In this document: positions 34,690 through 47,584 of the stretch, in pieces | Position numbering within the stretch: the stretch's first letter is position 1 | Layout: every line of letters begins with the position of its first letter | Made by a program: the position numbers and the translations under genes | The notes under the pieces: generated by a model | Told to the model about the DNA's origin: nothing | What the model saw: only the letters and a program-made list of their open reading frames with translations | The model's database searches: none | Source: Mytilisepta virgata | Taxonomy: Eukaryota; Mollusca; Bivalvia; Mytilida; Mytilidae | DNA length: 64,000 bases | Direction of reading: 5' to 3' | NCBI GenBank assembly: GCA_028015205.1 | Contig: CM051516.1 | Span: 58,346,230 to 58,410,229 of the forward strand

Positions 34690-35010
34690 AATACGGATCA
34701 TAAGTTATGTAAGGGGTCATCCATAATTGCCAACATTTTTCACAAGTTTACAAAGAGCACACTTTTTGGAAACCCCTCTCAAAAAGTGTGCATCATCATT
34801 TTTTATCATTTTTGCTATAAACAGGTATGCAAATCTTGTGGATGCAACTCCTCTAAAACTAATGGACAGATTTGGTTTATATTTTGCAGGATTGTTACCT
34901 ATGATGTGAAGGTGATCACACTAAACTGCCATTTTGATTTTTATAGGAGTTATGGGACTATTGCACGAGGGGACGTACAACTAAGTGTAGCAATCTTGTT
35001 GAACATTTAT
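34690..35010. repeat. Fragment of the GCGGGGGACAT-type repeat
   Basis: 'gtggatgcaactcctct', 'ttttgcaggattgttacc', 'ggagttatgggacta' and 'gtgtagcaatcttgtt' match the 11390-11726 element in order. A small hairpin ('gcacactttttgg' / 'tcaaaaagtgtgc') lies at 34759-34791. The open frame across it is repeat-derived. Confidence 0.65.
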
Positions 35011-35960
35011 CCAACAACAGCATACACATTTGACAGACACAAACTAAAAGTAGAACTATGGTGAAAGAGTCCAAGAAAAGAGAGAACAGGACTGAGTTTG
35101 ACCATAAAAAGAAATTTCTACCTCGTCAAAGGCTTGAGAGAGTAAGTAGAATTTTTCATAGTGAGATGGTTCTGGATATCTAAAACTTTTAAAGCATACC
35201 CAAAAAATGTCGAATTTGAAACCCCCCCCCACCTGGAGGTAGTTACTACATGTGTATTTTAAACATAGTTTGGCATAATCATCTTAGTTCAAGGCTTTGG
35301 TCACTGGATAGAATTCTGAAAGAGGACCACCTACAGAAAAACTATTATGTGTTACCAGAATGAACATGATTACTATTCCATTTAATATTGTAAAGATTTT
35401 TCATACAACTGAATGAATAACTCTGGCATAATGATCATGTCTGTTCCACTATCAGATACATGTAAAAAGTTGTTTTACTTACAATTTCTGTCCATATATA
35501 ATGTCTTATGATTTTCATCAACTGAATGGTAAATTGGATGTGTATTGGAGGTACATTTTGGATAAATTGTACATAAATGGATTGTAAAATCATTCTAGAA
35601 AGGATTTAAAATAGCAAAAGGGTAGGGCATATAAAACAAAAAGAAATAATTGAGTTCAATTGAGGGTAGGGTACAAAAGTATGTTATCCCTTGTCTTTTT
35701 CCTATCAGCCAATTTGGATAGTAATTACTTCTCAAGGGCAAGTCCCTATGGCTGATGCTAGTTTTGTTAATATGTGCATTTTTTAAAACTGCAAGTCATT
35801 TTTCATGAATGTCTCAAATATTTCATTACAATGAAAGTAAAAAAATATTACACTATCTTTGGTTTCCAATATGGCAATAGTCATAATGATTTTTTCCACT
35901 GCAGAAGGAAATTTATTTTAAATTTTTGTGTGCAAATTTTGGTTCATTTTTGGGTAATGT
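35011..35960. other. Noncoding interval
   Basis: AT-rich; a C9 run at 35221. No gene supported before the LINE remnant that follows. Confidence 0.4.
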
Positions 35961-35961
35961 A

Positions 35962-36375
35962 TGTACATCCACCTTATGCTGATTTATTAACTTACAGATG
36001 TGACAGATCTGCTTTATGCAAGCTATGCATAAGTGCACATCAACTTATGATTGAAAGAGGAAGATATCTCAATATTCCTAGGGATAAAAGTTTCTGTCAG
36101 ATTTGTAAAACAACCCAAATTGAAAATGAAGTACATTTTTTACTGAAGTGTGACGGATTTACCACACAACGAACAGACTTTATGTTCAAATTAAATAAAA
36201 TATAAAAAAATCTGCCAAAAAATGACCGCAACAGACTCCAAATAATTTTAAATAATGAATCTGCTTCGATTCTTAAATTATCTTCCTCCTTTATATATAA
36301 CTACCTTGAAATTAGAAACAATGTAATTTAATTTGATTTATGGAATTATTGTGTTACACCATATTGTAATAAGGC
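35962..36375 (+). pseudogene. LINE 3' end with CCHC-type knuckle, degenerate
   Basis: The frame reads ...LCKLCISAHQLMIERGRYLN then FCQICKTTQIENEVHFLLKC, a Cys-x2-Cys...His-x4-Cys knuckle found at the C-terminus of many mollusc non-LTR elements. An in-frame TAA at 36202-36204 interrupts it, and the same frame resumes with LPKNDRNRLQIILNNESAS up to about 36330. An AATAA-type tail 'aataaggccaaataaa' follows, where the next repeat starts. The LINE clade cannot be named from this part alone. Confidence 0.7.
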
Positions 36376-36381
36376 CAAATA

Positions 36382-38306
36382 AACAAGAGGCTCACCAGAG
36401 CCTGTATCGCTCACCTGGGGTCTGGTTTTCATTGGACAATTAATCAACTATTTGACCAAGTTTGTTGCAATTGGTTGAATTGTTCGGGGAAAATTTGTTG
36501 AAGATTTATTGTTCATAAGGTTTAATGTTAAAATATGTTCCCTGATGGTGGTAGTCCTGGCAGGAAGTTGACAAAATTGACCAGGAATAAGGGTGAACCT
36601 TAAATAAATGTAACAGAACCCGACCTCAAATTACACAAACCAATAACTCCTAAATAGAATTTGGGATTCCCTTCAAAATTTCAGAGTAGGCAGATCTCAA
36701 CATGGCAAACATTTTTCAATTTATATTTCACTTCTATCTCAAATAGTTTTGGAGATAAATGCAAAAATGTTAAAATTTTGAAAATTTGACAAAAAAAGGG
36801 CAATAACTCCTAAATGGGTTTTGGGATTTCCTTTAAAATTTCAGGGTATGTAGATTTCAACATGGCAAACATTTTTAAAATTTACATTTCACTTCTATCT
36901 CAAATAGTTTTGGAGATAAATGATGAAAAATGATAAATTTTGAAAATTTGACGAAAAAAGGGCAATAACTCCTAAATGGGTTTTGGGATTTCCTTCAAAA
37001 TTTCAGGGTATGTAGATCTCAACATGGCAAACATTTAACAAATTTAGATTTCACTTCTATCTCAAATAGTTTTGGAGATAAATGACAAAAAATGTTAAAT
37101 TATGATAATTTGACGAAAAAAGGGCAATAACTCCTAAATGGGTTTTAGGATTTCCTTCGAAATTTCAGGTTAGGTAGATCTTGTCATGCTGATCAATTTT
37201 ACCCCATGTCAGATTTTTGATATCTGTAACGGTTTTTAAGTTATAAGCCAAAAACAACACATGCACCCCTATATTCTATTTTTAGCTACGACAGCCGCCA
37301 TGTTTTATGTCAGATCAAAATAAATTGAGGATAGTTTGTAGAGGACATGTTATAGACCATTCCTATTAAGTTTCAAACCAATCGGCCTAGCGGTTTCAGA
37401 GGAGAAGATTTTTGATAAAAAAATTTTGAAAATTTGAAAAAAAAGGGCAACAACTCCTAAATGGGTTTTGGGATTTCCTTTAAAATTTCAGGGTAGGTAG
37501 ATCTCAACATGGCAAACATTTTTCAAATTTACATTTCACTTCTACCTCAAATAGTTTTGGAGATAAATGACGAAAAATGTTAAAATTTTGAAAATTTGAC
37601 GAAAAAAGGGCAATAACTCCTAAACGGGTTTTGAAATTTCCTTCAAAACTTCAGGGTAGGTAGATCTTGTCATGCTGATCAATTTTACCCCATGTCAGAT
37701 TTTCGATATCTGTAATGGTTTTTGAGTTATTAGCAAAAAACAGCAATTTACCTCTATGTTCTATTTTTAGTAACAGCGGCCATGTTTTTCGACGAATCAA
37801 AAATCCCCACATCAGTTCTATGCAGGGTACCCCAGGGAACATTCATACCAAGTTTGGTTCTAATTAGTCAAGTAGTTTCAGAGGAAAAGATTTTTGAAAT
37901 AATAACATAAAAAAAGCCAAAAATGTCAAAAAAGGGCAATAACTCTAACATCAGTTGACAGATTTTCACGAAAATCAGCACACAGGTAGCTCTCATCATG
38001 CTGAACACTTTCATCCTGCCAGAATTTGCCGTAACCTAATGATTTTTGAGATATTTGCGAAAAACTGTTGTCTGACCCCTATGTTCTATTTTTAGTAACA
38101 GTGGCCATGTTTTTCGACGGATCAAAAATCCCCCCATCAGTTCTATGCAGGATACCCCAAAGAACATTCATATCAAGTGTGGTTCCAATTGGTCAAGTAG
38201 TTTCAGAGGAGAAGAGTTTTGAAAAATTGTTAACGACGACGGACGACGATGACGACGGACGCCAAGTGATGGCAATAGCTCACATGGCCTTTGGCCAGGT
38301 GAGCTA
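36382..38306 (+). mobile_element. GCTCACCTGG-family element, long complete copy
   Basis: The left end is AACAAGAGGCTCACCAGAGC, continuing CTGTATCGCTCACCTGG; AGGCTC/GAGCCT forms a hairpin. The right end is GCTCAC..GGCC-ttt-GGCC..GTGAGC, a second hairpin, and GCTCACCTGG / CCAGGTGAGC make the two ends mutually inverted. The interior is a tandem array of ~162-bp units. There is no reading frame. The layout (short structured ends around ~160-bp repeats) is like the pearl/MgE-type bivalve elements, sometimes attributed to Helitron/Helentron-type replication; that link is inference. Confidence 0.8.
36640..37780 (+). repeat. ~162-bp tandem array
   Basis: 'ggcaataactcctaaatggg' or close variants at about 36640, 36799, 36960, 37121, 37445 and 37607; spacings are 159-162 and once 324 (2 x 162). 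Each unit has 'gatttcctt.aaaatttcagg' and 'aacatggcaaacattt'. Unit 37290-37440 is diverged. Confidence 0.9.
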
Positions 38307-38748
38307 AAAAATACCTATGTTTCCTGTTACCCGACCGATTCATGTCTAGACCCCCCGACTGGTCGAAATTTTCTGAAAAAAAAATAAAAAAATCGCCGAC
38401 CGATCCGCAAAATCGGTTCCGTTCCGTCATTGACACAACTTTAGTATTTTCGGAAACTTCCGGTTTGAAGGTCATTGACAATATGGCTGCCCACTTGTTA
38501 ACTGTTAGCAGCCTATTTGCAATTAAAATTAACAAATGTCAGCATATGGCGGAAAGATCCGTTCTTAAAACAGTGCAAGATACATCTACACTGCAAAGTA
38601 TATTCGAGGAGGAACATGGCGCATTGCCCAAAAACTGTAATTCATGTTTCACACCCACAATTTTATCGTTTAAAAAAAAAAAAAAATAAAATCCCTACCT
38701 ACCTACCCTATTTTTTCCAGGAAACAGGAAACAGAGGTATTTTTTTAT
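38306..38748. mobile_element. Short TIR element of the CCTACC type
   Basis: 'aaaaaatacctatgtttcctgtt' type left end pairs with 'aacaggaaacagaggtattttttt' at 38723-38746. 'ccctacctacctaccctatt' lies inside the right end as in 31836-32796. The 115-residue open frame inside has no recognised domain and ends in poly-Lys from the A-run, so it is not called as a gene. Confidence 0.65.
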
Positions 38749-38749
38749 T

Positions 38750-41717
38750 TGGCCTTTGCCATATATTGTAAATGAGTTTGTGCCAATAAAGTATTTATAT
38801 GACCTCACCACAAACAAATGTCAGGTTACTGAATATGTGCAGGTTTTGTTTTGAACTATGTTGATTTCTAAGACATACCAAATTGTTATTGAAATTTAAA
38901 GAATTGTAATAATCACATGTCTCTTTCAACAAGAAATCTGATGTTAAGTACATGTAGTGTGGGACACACAAGATCACTGTGACATGTTTTTGTCTGTCAT
39001 GTTTTCAGATTACTTTTTAATTTATTTGTTACGTGGATATCCAGTGTTTTGGATATTACTTTCTGTTAATGTCCAACTTTTGTAAACAATCACATTACAA
39101 CTGTCAAAAATGTTTTGAATCCATTTAAACGATGCAAGTATTATTTTGAAATAAAATTGTGTGTTTTTGTATGTTTTTTCTTAAGTCATTTTTTAAATAG
39201 TTTCTCCCTCCTCATTTTTATTGAAAATTAAATACATGAAAAAGTCTTTTTTAGCTATTCAAACAAATTATAGTCACATGTAAACCGAAATAAATTGAAA
39301 ACAAATAATTCAGTTGTTTTAACCAAGAAATGAGACGTTTTTTCAAGCCACTTTTCAGTTGGTCAATACATAGAATTAATTTCAGAAACTATACTTATGG
39401 AAATATTAATACAAAAAAATGAATATTACACTAAATTTTGAAAATCCATACCACAAGTTGGCACAACTGGCACAAGGATAACAATTTACTAAACGATGTG
39501 TGGATCGTGGATGTATATTTTTTGCAAAAAAGCAACGACAAAATTTCATGGTTTCATATGAACGTGTGCTCAAAATGAGTGTACTTTCGTGCAAAAGTGT
39601 AACGTCATAGTTTCATATCATCATGTCCTGACCAAATGAAAATCCCTTTAAAACTGTCCTGGTACATTTTAGAAACTTTCGGGAACCAGTGTTTTAGCCT
39701 ACTGTCTAGTCGACCCTTTTCGTTCGCCACACATGTTACATATACAGGTAACTTAACACGCCTTTCATAGATTGGTCGATCAGAGTCAACTCGCTCGAAT
39801 AGAAACAAGAACCTAATCTGAATATCTAAGCCATGATTGATAAACCCAAACATCAGACAACGTAGTTTAATATATATAGGTTTCAAAATCTAAAGATATG
39901 GCCACATTAAATTATTTAATAGGAGTCTTTTAATCAAGGCTACGGCTTTGAAACCAAATAAAATCTACTTACCTTTTTTTTGTTACTATTTATTATTACA
40001 GGCTTATCGTTCTCATAATATTTTTTTCTAAATTATAAATAATTGCTACAAGTAATGATTTTTCGGATATAATTGAAAATTATAAATTTAATTAATTTGA
40101 AAGTGTGAATTTCGATGGAGGAAAGGTAAATGAAAATTGTATTTTGTGGGACCCTAATTACGACATATACGTTAACATGTTAAGGTTATCAGTTCTTTTT
40201 TGTCAAATCAAGGCTTATTATTTGCGACATGATCCCTTCCTCGCTTGATTTATTAGCATCATGATTTCAGATATAATTATACGGAAACGGCATGGATAAT
40301 GTATGAAATCTCAACTTTGCATGAAAAAATCGTCTGGATTGTTACCAAAAAAAGAAGACTTTTTATGTTAAATTTCTTGCTTTTAAATTTTTTCTCAGCA
40401 ATTCTTTCTTATTTTTTTTGTGCCAGTTCAGAAGTCAAAACACTATGTGATTAGAGGTAATATTAAATACTACCGTTTTCGAATATAGTTATGGGAGCCT
40501 GCCTTTTTATACAAAATTTTTGGTCGAACCATTTATTTCAGATCCCTTCTTTGCCCCTCTCCATAAACAGATAAAGATAAACCATACGAGTTAATAAACA
40601 GATAAACAGATAATTATCAAACATAATGCATACCTGACATTTTAATTCCATATTTACAGTAACGAAGTGTATAAAACTCCAGTTCTTTTTATGTTCAATG
40701 ATGACCCACAATTATATATACATGTCAGTAGTATATTGTACACATCCTTGGCACATGTTAGTTGTCATGTTATATATATATTATGGTTATCTTATAAATT
40801 ATAATCATGCCAAGTGAGAAATTTTAGTTCAATAAGTGAATTTGATATTACTAAAACACCAACTCATAAAGAGATGTATAAAAACTCAGTATAAAAGTAA
40901 GAATCACTAAATATATAAATGAATAGTAATAGTATTGTTATCTCAACATGTTTACAACACTATTTATATAGTTACATGTATATATGGGTAAAAAAAATAC
41001 AGAAGAACAAATTCCTACGGTAATAAAAATTCACAAATGAATAGTGAATAAAAAAACTTTCATTGATCTAAATACCTCACCGCGGGTTAGGCTTGCCAAT
41101 GGCTAAAAACAACATTAAAAGCAGCCAAAACTTGATGCTTAAATTTAATAAGAAAAAATAAATCTTTGAAGCAGCTGAACATATTTTGTGTAGGAGCTTA
41201 CTTAATAATTTGTTGTTGTTGAAAAATTGGTTATGATAGTCATTTAAATGTGATATCGAATAATAGTTTTATGTAAGAATCAACTTATAACATAAACAAT
41301 GGAAAAAAATGACTGTGATTACATTTTTGATACTGTGACATTTACCATTTGATAATTAGAATTTTCAACATATATCTTCAACATTTTGAAAACTGAAAAT
41401 ATCATTTCAAAAATGAAAAAAATATCACGTTTCCGTAAAAAAATATATTAAGTTTCCATAAAAAATAATTACGTTTCCGAAAATCAAAATTTTTATTATT
41501 AAATTATTGTCTCTTCCGTAGTACAAGCATAAATAAAAAGATCCCACATTTTGTTGTAACATTCCTCAGTCATCAATGGAAGTAAAGTAAAGACAAAAGG
41601 GCGTGTATAGTTACAATTTTTGCACCCATTAATTGAGTAAAGTTGAAAGAAGAATTTTGGACAATATTTAAAAAGGTATTAAGATGGTATTACATGAAAA
41701 TATCACATTTCCTGACT
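38750..41717. other. AT-rich interval with no supported gene
   Basis: Open frames at 39406-39594 and 39605-39886 (- strand) lie end to end. The second, about 93 residues, has coding-like composition (RVDSDRPIYERRVKLPVYVT) but no recognised domain, splice partners or conserved motif, so it is only a weak exon candidate. The rest is A/T-rich with no RNA gene or clear repeat. Confidence 0.35.
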
Positions 41718-43972
41718 CACGGCCACCAATCGCTCCGAGTCACAGCCAAATGCTGTGAAAGAAAAACGTTTAGAGGAATTTCCGTTTGTGACTTGGAGGA
41801 AACTATTTACGTGACCTTTTGCAGGCAGGTCGTACATTTATGGTCCCGTATGAGGTTTTTAAAGAGAATATGAAAATTCTAAGAATGTCATCATACCCTT
41901 TAATAATTTCCCTGTCATATATTAACAGCGTTTTTACATCTGTAATATTATGTTGGCGCTACAACTTTTGGCACACAGAAGCTGAGGTGTTTCATTCTGC
42001 AGACGGAATTTCAAATCGTGTTTCCGGAGCGAAATGGTTGTTTACTGGATCAGTTTTTTATTCAAAGGGAATGTATTTGCCGACTAAACATTCAAGTCAC
42101 TTTTAATTAACCAAAGGCTTTGAATTTCCAACAAATACGGACATTTAGTGCAATGCTGTGACTGAGAGAGACCTGTTGTGACTTGGAGGAACTAGATGTG
42201 ATTTTGAGGAATCAATATTTAGAACATTTAGTAGTGCATTAATATTTGTATTATATCCCAGTCGCAAGAGTGGTGGTATACTGGAATCACTTGTTCGTTT
42301 GTCCTTCCGTCCATCTGTACGTCCGTCCGTCATTCCGCCCGAAACTTCCGTCACAATAATCGCTGCTTTGAGGTAAGATACGTATTAACTTCATAGAAAA
42401 GAAAAGAATAGAATAGAATATTTTATTAAATCAAATGACGGGCCATCTCTGGCATATCATACATGAAATAACAATATACGATTCATTTAACAATATCAAC
42501 AAACAAAAAACCTGCATGCCGGGTCTAAATAAATTGACCATGTTAGGGGGAAACCAACAATTAATTTTCCTTGGGCCAAATTATCATACAGTTGTCTTTT
42601 TTTAAATGTTAGTATGTTTTTTTACCTACCGAGAACAGAAATGATCTCTGCCAGACGGCAAGCCAAAATTGTGATTTGCAATCTCGGACATTTTACCATT
42701 ACACACAATCCAAAAAGAGAACTACACATGTAAGTTATATAAATACTTCGAAATTGTCTAGGTCCCATTTTTAGATTTTATGACAATTCTTGAAAATCTA
42801 CTTCCCTAATTATTTTACCATCCACTGTGTTACTGAGGAATAAAATAAAGTTTGTTTGTTTGGAATTGTGTGTAATGGTAAAATGTCCGTCATGAAAATC
42901 TACCAAAGCGAATTGCTGCCATACTAGAAAATAAAATTGTGGATTATAAACTCGTGATTATGACTTCTAAACGGTTCAGAGTAAAAAAGTTAAGTCGTAA
43001 TTATGGGATTAAAAGTCATAATTATGAGATTGCAAATCACAATTCTTGTTTCACGTCTGGCAGCGATCATTTTTGTTCTCGTTAGGTAAAAAAAATACAG
43101 CTGTACGATTATTTGGCCAAGGAAAATTAATTGTTTGTTTCCCCTAACATGGTCAATTTATTTAGACCCGGCAGGCAGGTTATTTGTTTGTTGATATTGA
43201 TAAATGAATCGTATATTGTTATTTCATATATGATATTCCAGAGATGGCCCGTGATTGGATTTAATATTTTATTCTTTTCTTTTCTATGAAGTAAATACGT
43301 ACCTTACCTCAAAGCAGAGATTTTCACAGTTGTGACGGAAGTTTCGGACGGAATGACGGACGGACGTACAGATGGACGGAATGGCGAACGAACAAAGTGA
43401 TTCCAGTATACCACCACTCTTGCGACTGGGATATAATACAAATAATAATGCACTACTAAATGTTCTAAATATTGATTCCTCAAAATCACATCTAGTTCCT
43501 CCAAGTCACAACAGGTCTCTCTCAGTCACAGCATTGCACTAAATGTCCGTATTTGTTGGCAATTCAAAGACTTTGGTTAATTAAAGGGGACTTGAACGTT
43601 TAGTCGGCAAATACATTCCCTTTGAATAAAAAAAAATTATCCAGAAAACAACCATTTCGCTCCGGAAAACACGATTTGAAATTCCGTCTGCAGCATCAAA
43701 CACCTCAACTTCTGTTTGCCAAAAGTTGTTGTGCCAACATAATATTACAGATGTAAAGACGCTGTTAATATGTGACAGGGAAATTATTAAAGGGTATGAT
43801 GACATTCTTAGAATTTTCATATTCTCTTTAAAAACCTCATACGGGACCATAAATGTACGACCTACCTGCAAAAGGTCACGTAAATGGTTTCCTCAAGGTC
43901 ACAACCGGAAATTCCTCTAAACGCTTTTCTTTCACAGCATTTGGCTGTAACTTGGAGAGATTGGTGGCCGTG
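41718..43972. repeat. 2.25-kb imperfect palindrome (inverted duplication or fold-back element)
   Basis: The left arm from CACGGCCACCAATC (41718) to 'cacaatcc' (~42712) matches the right arm, inverted, from 'ggaattgtg' (~42862) to GATTGGTGGCCGTG (43972). The spacer is about 150 bp. The right arm has one ~140-bp insertion (42891-43030) absent from the left. Arms are around 85-90% identical by eye. Both carry a 'cgtccgtccgtcattcc' type stretch and an A/G-rich run. No clear target duplication was found. Confidence 0.9.
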
Positions 43973-44184
43973 TGATAGAATAAATTATTCGATAGCCACT
44001 TGAATACCTATTGCCCATCTCCCTCTTTAGTGGGACACCACAGTATCTTTTGCTACTACCTCATCCATATCGTTTTCAAATGGCTAATATATATCTATAT
44101 TGCTATTGTCACGCATACACTACAGAACTGCATGTAAAGATCATTGTTACTACTAGTTACATTCCCTGTTACAGTTTCACCACC

Positions 44185-44785
44185 TATTTTATTATCCCCG
44201 CACTTCGAATGAATAACTGGGGAACACTGGGGTCGAATTTCTAAAATTGTAAATTTAAGCTTGTGACTAACTCCTTATTCATTTTTCATTTTATGCTTTT
44301 ATTTTCTATACAATATTGTCACATACTGTATGTAGATGTGCAATAGAGTTTTAGAATTTTGATTTTCACAATTTGAGGCCCACAGGGGTTGTATTTTGGA
44401 AATAGTGAATTTAAGCTTGTGACTTAAACTCCGCTTTCATTTTTCATTTAGATTAAACAAATTTATTTGTACATAATATTGTTCTTTATTATCTGTAGAT
44501 GTGCAAAAAGGTTTTTAATTTTGAAAATCTATTAAAAGGTTCTAATTTTGGGACCGAAAATGGTGAAATTGCTAATCTTGTCTTGTCTCTGGAAATACTC
44601 ATTCATTTTTTTTTGTTTCAGAGGTTTTATTTGTTTATAATATTGTTCTTCACTATGTGTAGATGTGCAATAAGGTTTTCAATTTTGAAAATTGATTCAG
44701 GGTTCCAATTTTCAGACTGAAATTGTGAAATTGCTAATTTCTGTGCAGTGCGGGGATAGATATCGTTTATGATGGCTCCAATTTC
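44185..44785 (+). mobile_element. ~160-bp array element, copy 1
   Basis: Begins 'attatccccgcacttcgaat' and ends 'gtgcagtgcggggatagata'; CCCCGCACT and AGTGCGGGG are inverted ends. Units with 'gtagatgtgcaa.a.ggttt' occur at about 44334, 44493 and 44658. Noncoding. Confidence 0.75.
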
Positions 44786-44979
44786 TACTTTCCAGATTTA
44801 ATTGTTTTGGCCATCTCTCGTTTTGGTGTCCCCAGATTAATTTTTACTCTATAACCAATTTACTCTGAGGTATCCGAAGTAGACTTTAGTCTGTTTGCAG
44901 TATCATTAATTTCAAGCTCACTAGTACAGATGACAACACGTCAACAATTATAGTGAAATTCAGTTGTGTTAGTTCCTTT

Positions 44980-46080
44980 TATTATCCCGCACTTTGAATG
45001 AAGTTCGGGGATATTTGTAATCGGTCTTTCAGACCATCCGTCTGTCCGTCGTCCATCCGTTTGCCCGTCTGTCGGTCCGTTAGATAATCTTGTCTTTAGA
45101 ACTCCTCGTTCATTTTTAACTTTATGCATTTAATTTCTATTGTCACATACTGTATTTAGACGTGCAAGAAGGTTTTAGAATTTTGATTTACAAAAATTGG
45201 GCCCCACAGGGGTCGAATTTTGAAAATTTGAATTAAAGCTTGTGACCTAAACTCCTCATTCATTTTTAATTTTATGCTATAATTTCTATATAGTATTGTC
45301 ACACACTGTATTTAGATGTGCAATAAGGTTTTAGAATTTTGATTTACAAAAATTGGGGCCCACAGGGATCGAATTTTGAACATTTAAATTTAAGTTTGTG
45401 ACCTAAACATTGCTAAACTCCTTATTCATTTTTCACGTCATGCATTTAATTTCTATTTAATAGTGTCACGTACTATATGCAGATGCACAATAAGGTTTTA
45501 GAATTTGGAGCCCATAGGGGTCGAATTTCGAAAACTAGAAATTTAAACTAAACTCCTTATTAATTTCTCATTTTATGCTTTTAATTTCTATACAATATTG
45601 TCACATACTGTAGTATGTAGATGTGCAATAAGGGTTTTAGAATTTTGATTTTCACAATCTGAGGCCCACAGGGGTTGTATTTCAGAAATAGTGAATTTAA
45701 GCATGTGCCTTGAACTCTTTCATTTTTTTCATTTAGATTTAGAAAATTTATTTGTATATAATATTGTTCTTTATTTTCTGTAGATGTGCAAAAAGGTTTT
45801 TAATTTTGAAAATCTATAAAGGGTTCAAATTTTGGGACCGAAAATGGAGAAATTGCTAATTTTGCCTTGTCTCTGGAAATACTCATTCATTTTTTTGTTT
45901 CAGTCGTTTCATTTGCTTATAATATTGTTCTTCACTATGTGTAGATGTGCAATAAGGTTTTCAATTTTGAAATTTGATTCAGGGTTCCAATTTTCAGACT
46001 GAAATTGTGAAATTGGTAATTTTTCACTGTTAATTGTTTTTTTTACTTGTACAGTGCGGGGATGGACATCGTTTCTGATG
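44980..46080 (+). mobile_element. ~160-bp array element, copy 2 (longer)
   Basis: Begins 'ttattatcccgcactttgaa' and ends 'acagtgcggggatggacatc'. Units marked by 'gatgtgcaataaggttt' occur near 45161, 45317, 45480, 45619, 45782 and 45943, so unit length is 139-163 bp. It lies about 200 bp after copy 1, in the same orientation. A 'ccgtctgtccgtcgtccatc' stretch follows the left end. Confidence 0.8.
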
Positions 46081-46084
46081 GCAC

Positions 46085-47190
46085 CAATTTCTAGTTTTTC
46101 ATGTATTAGCACTTGAACAAACTCCTTTTTATATTCGCATGCTGAAAACTCTACTATTTAACCCAATACATAGGTCTGTAAGAAAATATAAAATATTTAT
46201 AATTCCAATTTTTCAAGAATTAAGGTGGTTTTTTTTCTCACAAAATAAGTGTTTTTATCCGAAATTTTTACATATATATTTGCAAATATCATACCGGTTT
46301 GTAGGCCATGGACAGTACAAGACAACAACCAGAAATAGACATATATGGCCAATAACCTACTGTTACACAATAGGAGCTAACCGATCCAAAAATGACAGTT
46401 TGTACCACAATGGCGAATTGAAAAATCCTTCTTATCTTTCATCTTAAATTTCATTTAACACTAAAGGTGAAAAGGTTAGCAGATTCTATAAATACCACAA
46501 AATCGTAATGAAATAAATTATTTTTCAATTTTTAGTCATCTATTATCAAACATATTTTAGCAATTCTATTTTAGCAACTCCTGAAATCGAATTGTGGAGG
46601 TCCTAAAATCAATTTATGAAGCTCTTGAAATCGAAATCCAAAAATATTTTGTGGATCTCCTACTGGTTTTGCACATCTACTTGGTCGGTCCGTCAAGCAG
46701 TTACCACAGCCTACTCTGTATATATCACAACATAATATCAACAGGTACATTTTCATTTAATTTGCGTTTTGACTTGTATGCTTGATTTAATTGTGAACTT
46801 TTTACTGTTAAAATATATACTCAAAGGTTGCACTGTGAGCGATGAATAAGCACACACCAGTATCGGGGATTACAAATTGAAATTACAAAAAGATGCGAAT
46901 AGAGCGTTTTAACTTTAGACTTATTGCCTCCGAAGAAGCGGATTTCTCAATATTTATTTCATTAATTAAGAGAATGATATGTCTGATCAGGATATTAATT
47001 TGTGGGATGATCACAATTACACTAGATATTTCATTCTGAAAATTTATTACTTTGTTTTTCACAACAAACCCGTAAGGCCGAATTTGGCACGCTAAAGTAA
47101 TTGAAAAGTTTTGGATTTCGTTAAATTGTTTGGAGTCTAAGATGATGTTCTCAAGGTTAAGGTCGCCTGCAAAAAATTTACCTCAAAAGC
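46085..47190. other. AT-rich interval with no supported gene
   Basis: Overlapping short frames only; no recognised motif or RNA gene. Confidence 0.4.
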
Positions 47191-47199
47191 TTGCGTCAA

Positions 47200-47580
47200 A
47201 TAGTGAACGTTGTCAAAGGTTAAGGCCTACTGGTTAATGATCTCGAAAGATAGGTCTATCAGTGGTGTTTGTAGTATATGTAATAGAAGACAATTGGGAG
47301 ATGAATTTCATTATATCATGGAATGTGATTATTTTAAGGAACAATGTAATCGTTTGATAGATAAAGTTCATACTAGAAACCCAAATATTATCAAATTCAG
47401 ACGTATTATACATGTGTACAATAAACAAAGTTAAACTTGAAAAATCGTGCAGATTTATTAGAAATGTTCCTTGTTCCAAACTGACTGCTTTTTGTCTGAT
47501 GTTGTAAATACCGTTGTATGTTGTTTTACTTCTCTGTATCATTGTTTTATGGTTTATGAAAATAAAGACACTTACTAACT
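47200..47580 (+). pseudogene. LINE 3' end with CCHC-type knuckle (second family)
   Basis: The frame gives SGVCSICNRRQLGDEFHYIM then EC, a Cys-x2-Cys...His-x4-Cys knuckle, followed by YFKEQCNRLIDKVHTRNPNI and a stop at 47432-47434. A tail with 'gaaaataaagacacttac' follows at ~47558. This is the last part of a non-LTR retrotransposon whose upstream reverse transcriptase is absent (5'-truncated). It differs in sequence from the 35962 remnant. Confidence 0.7.
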
Positions 47581-47584
47581 AGAA

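Noticed and set aside
38342..38689. 115-residue frame beginning MSRPPDWSKF
   Set aside because: Lies inside a short TIR element and ends in a poly-Lys translated from an A run; no known domain.
39605..39886. 93-residue frame on the - strand with coding-like composition
   Set aside because: No domain, splice partner or upstream gene context could be found; left as a weak exon candidate only.
41819..43871. Calling the paired ~95-residue frames in the palindrome arms as genes
   Set aside because: Similarity follows from the inverted duplication itself; without a substitution test they are only a finding, not a supported gene.
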